Positions 30,221 through 30,749 of a DNA stretch of 30,749 bases are shown in pieces. The stretch is from a virus. The stretch lies in the IMG/VR virus record IMGVR_UViG_3300032265_001880, positions 1-30,749 of that record, one strand, 5' to 3'. The position numbers were made by a program, and so were the translations under genes. Below the pieces are notes generated by a model. That model made no database searches. It was not told the origin of the DNA and worked only from the letters and a program-made list of their open reading frames with translations. Each line of letters opens with the position of its first letter. Positions within the stretch are counted from its first letter, which is position 1.

Positions 30221-30749
30221 ATGCCATTTTTATCGACACTTGGTGCAGCTACTTCTAAGGCTTGGGGCTTTACTGAAAACATTCTTACAAAAATAGACGC
30301 ATATGCTAAATACAATACACTTCTTTTAAATGGTGATGGTGTTAATGGCGCACAAAATAATACTTTTATAGATTCATCTAGTAATAATATTTCACTCACT
30401 AGAAATGGAAATTTAACACAAGGTAGTTTTAATCCTTATGGTAATTTGTGGAGTAGCTATTCACCTTCTGGTGGAAGTTATTTTACAGCCCCTAATAATG
30501 CTGCGTTTGACTTTGGTTCAGGTAATTTTACTATTGAAGGCTGGGTTAATCCACCAGATAGCAGCCAAAGAAATATTGTTGCTAGAGATTACACAGCTGG
30601 CGATGGTTTTATTTTATCCAGCACTAATTTTTTGGCAGCTATTACAACTACTTGGGATGTAAATATTACATTTAGTAGCGGATTTACAGGCGGTCAATGG
30701 TCACATTTTGCTGTAGTTCGCAATGGAAATGTCTGGACTTGTTACATTA
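30221..30749 (+). CDS. Second LamG-type tail fibre, N-terminal part (runs off right edge)
   Basis: An open frame from ATG 30221 to the window end, 176 codons. After a different first 30 residues (PFLSTLGAATSKAWGFTENI) it aligns closely with the LamG gene at 27067: LLLNGDGVNGAQNNTFIDSS, LTRNGNLTQGSFNPYGNLWS, GNFTIEGWVNPP and GGQWSHFAVVRNG. It is therefore a paralogue with a LamG-like first module; further modules probably lie outside the window. It follows the fibre gene at 29594 by 12 bases, with only AAGAATTAA-like purines as a ribosome site. It probably also binds a surface sugar, perhaps of different specificity. Confidence 0.85.
   Translation, partial: MPFLSTLGAATSKAWGFTENILTKIDAYAKYNTLLLNGDGVNGAQNNTFIDSSSNNISLTRNGNLTQGSFNPYGNLWSSYSPSGGSYFTAPNNAAFDFGSGNFTIEGWVNPPDSSQRNIVARDYTAGDGFILSSTNFLAAITTTWDVNITFSSGFTGGQWSHFAVVRNGNVWTCYI

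Noticed and set aside
27067-30749. Diversity-generating retroelement acting on the LamG fibres
   Set aside because: No reverse transcriptase, template repeat or adenine-mutated repeat pair was seen in the window; the resemblance of the LamG genes looks like ordinary paralogy.

Overview
This window looks like part of the genome of a T4-like, contractile-tailed phage (myovirus). It is strongly AT-rich, genes are packed with gaps mostly under 20 bases, and nearly every recognisable product is a baseplate, tail-tube, tail-spike or tail-fibre protein. Gene content and order resemble the T4-like phages of aquatic bacteria (cyanophage and pelagiphage relatives) more than coliphage T4. The evidence is a wedge operon gp25-gp6-gp7-gp8 followed by a giant DUF4815-type protein, and fibres carrying S74, LamG and 'GTTGQ' modules common in uncultured aquatic viruses. 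The host cannot be determined from this sequence. No tRNA, integrase, transposon, CRISPR array or host gene was seen.

Layout. A divergent control region (4526-4589) splits the window. Leftward (minus strand) run: gp4 head-completion nuclease, a probable gp2-like DNA-end protector, a tail-tube-family protein, the gp26 baseplate-hub protein, a two-domain peptidoglycan hydrolase (lysozyme-like plus M23 peptidase), and a gene running off the left edge that carries a perfect 14-residue tandem repeat. Rightward run: gp48 tube cap, gp53 wedge, a gp27-like hub, a spike module (OB-fold protein, helical unknown, beta-helix needle with an HxH tip), an unknown, gp25, gp6, gp7-like, gp8, a 2507-residue peripheral baseplate or fibre protein, and a series of fibre genes: coiled-coil peptide, S74 fibre, two short fibre modules, triple-LamG fibre, assembly-chaperone-like protein, another fibre module and a second LamG fibre cut by the right edge.

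How it works together. gp26, gp27-like, gp48 and the spike genes would build the hub on which the tube starts. gp25, gp6, gp7, gp8 and gp53 would form the wedges. The giant protein and fibre genes would form the periphery and receptor-binding parts. The hydrolase and the spike would breach the envelope.

Most interesting points. (1) gp26 ends on a canonical -1 slippery heptamer, T TTT TTC, and the -1 frame stays open for 65 more codons of plausible protein, ending exactly at the next start codon. This suggests a gp26 long form like lambda G/GT or P2 E/E+E'; a one-base homopolymer error is the main alternative. (2) The functions of T4 gp5 (OB-fold, lysozyme, beta-helix) are spread over separate genes on two strands, and the needle has a putative iron-binding tip. 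(3) A GxGY-type beta module recurs in four consecutive baseplate proteins. (4) Receptor-binding genes have duplicated LamG cassettes. Late-promoter-like ATAAATA sites stand before three of the transcription blocks.
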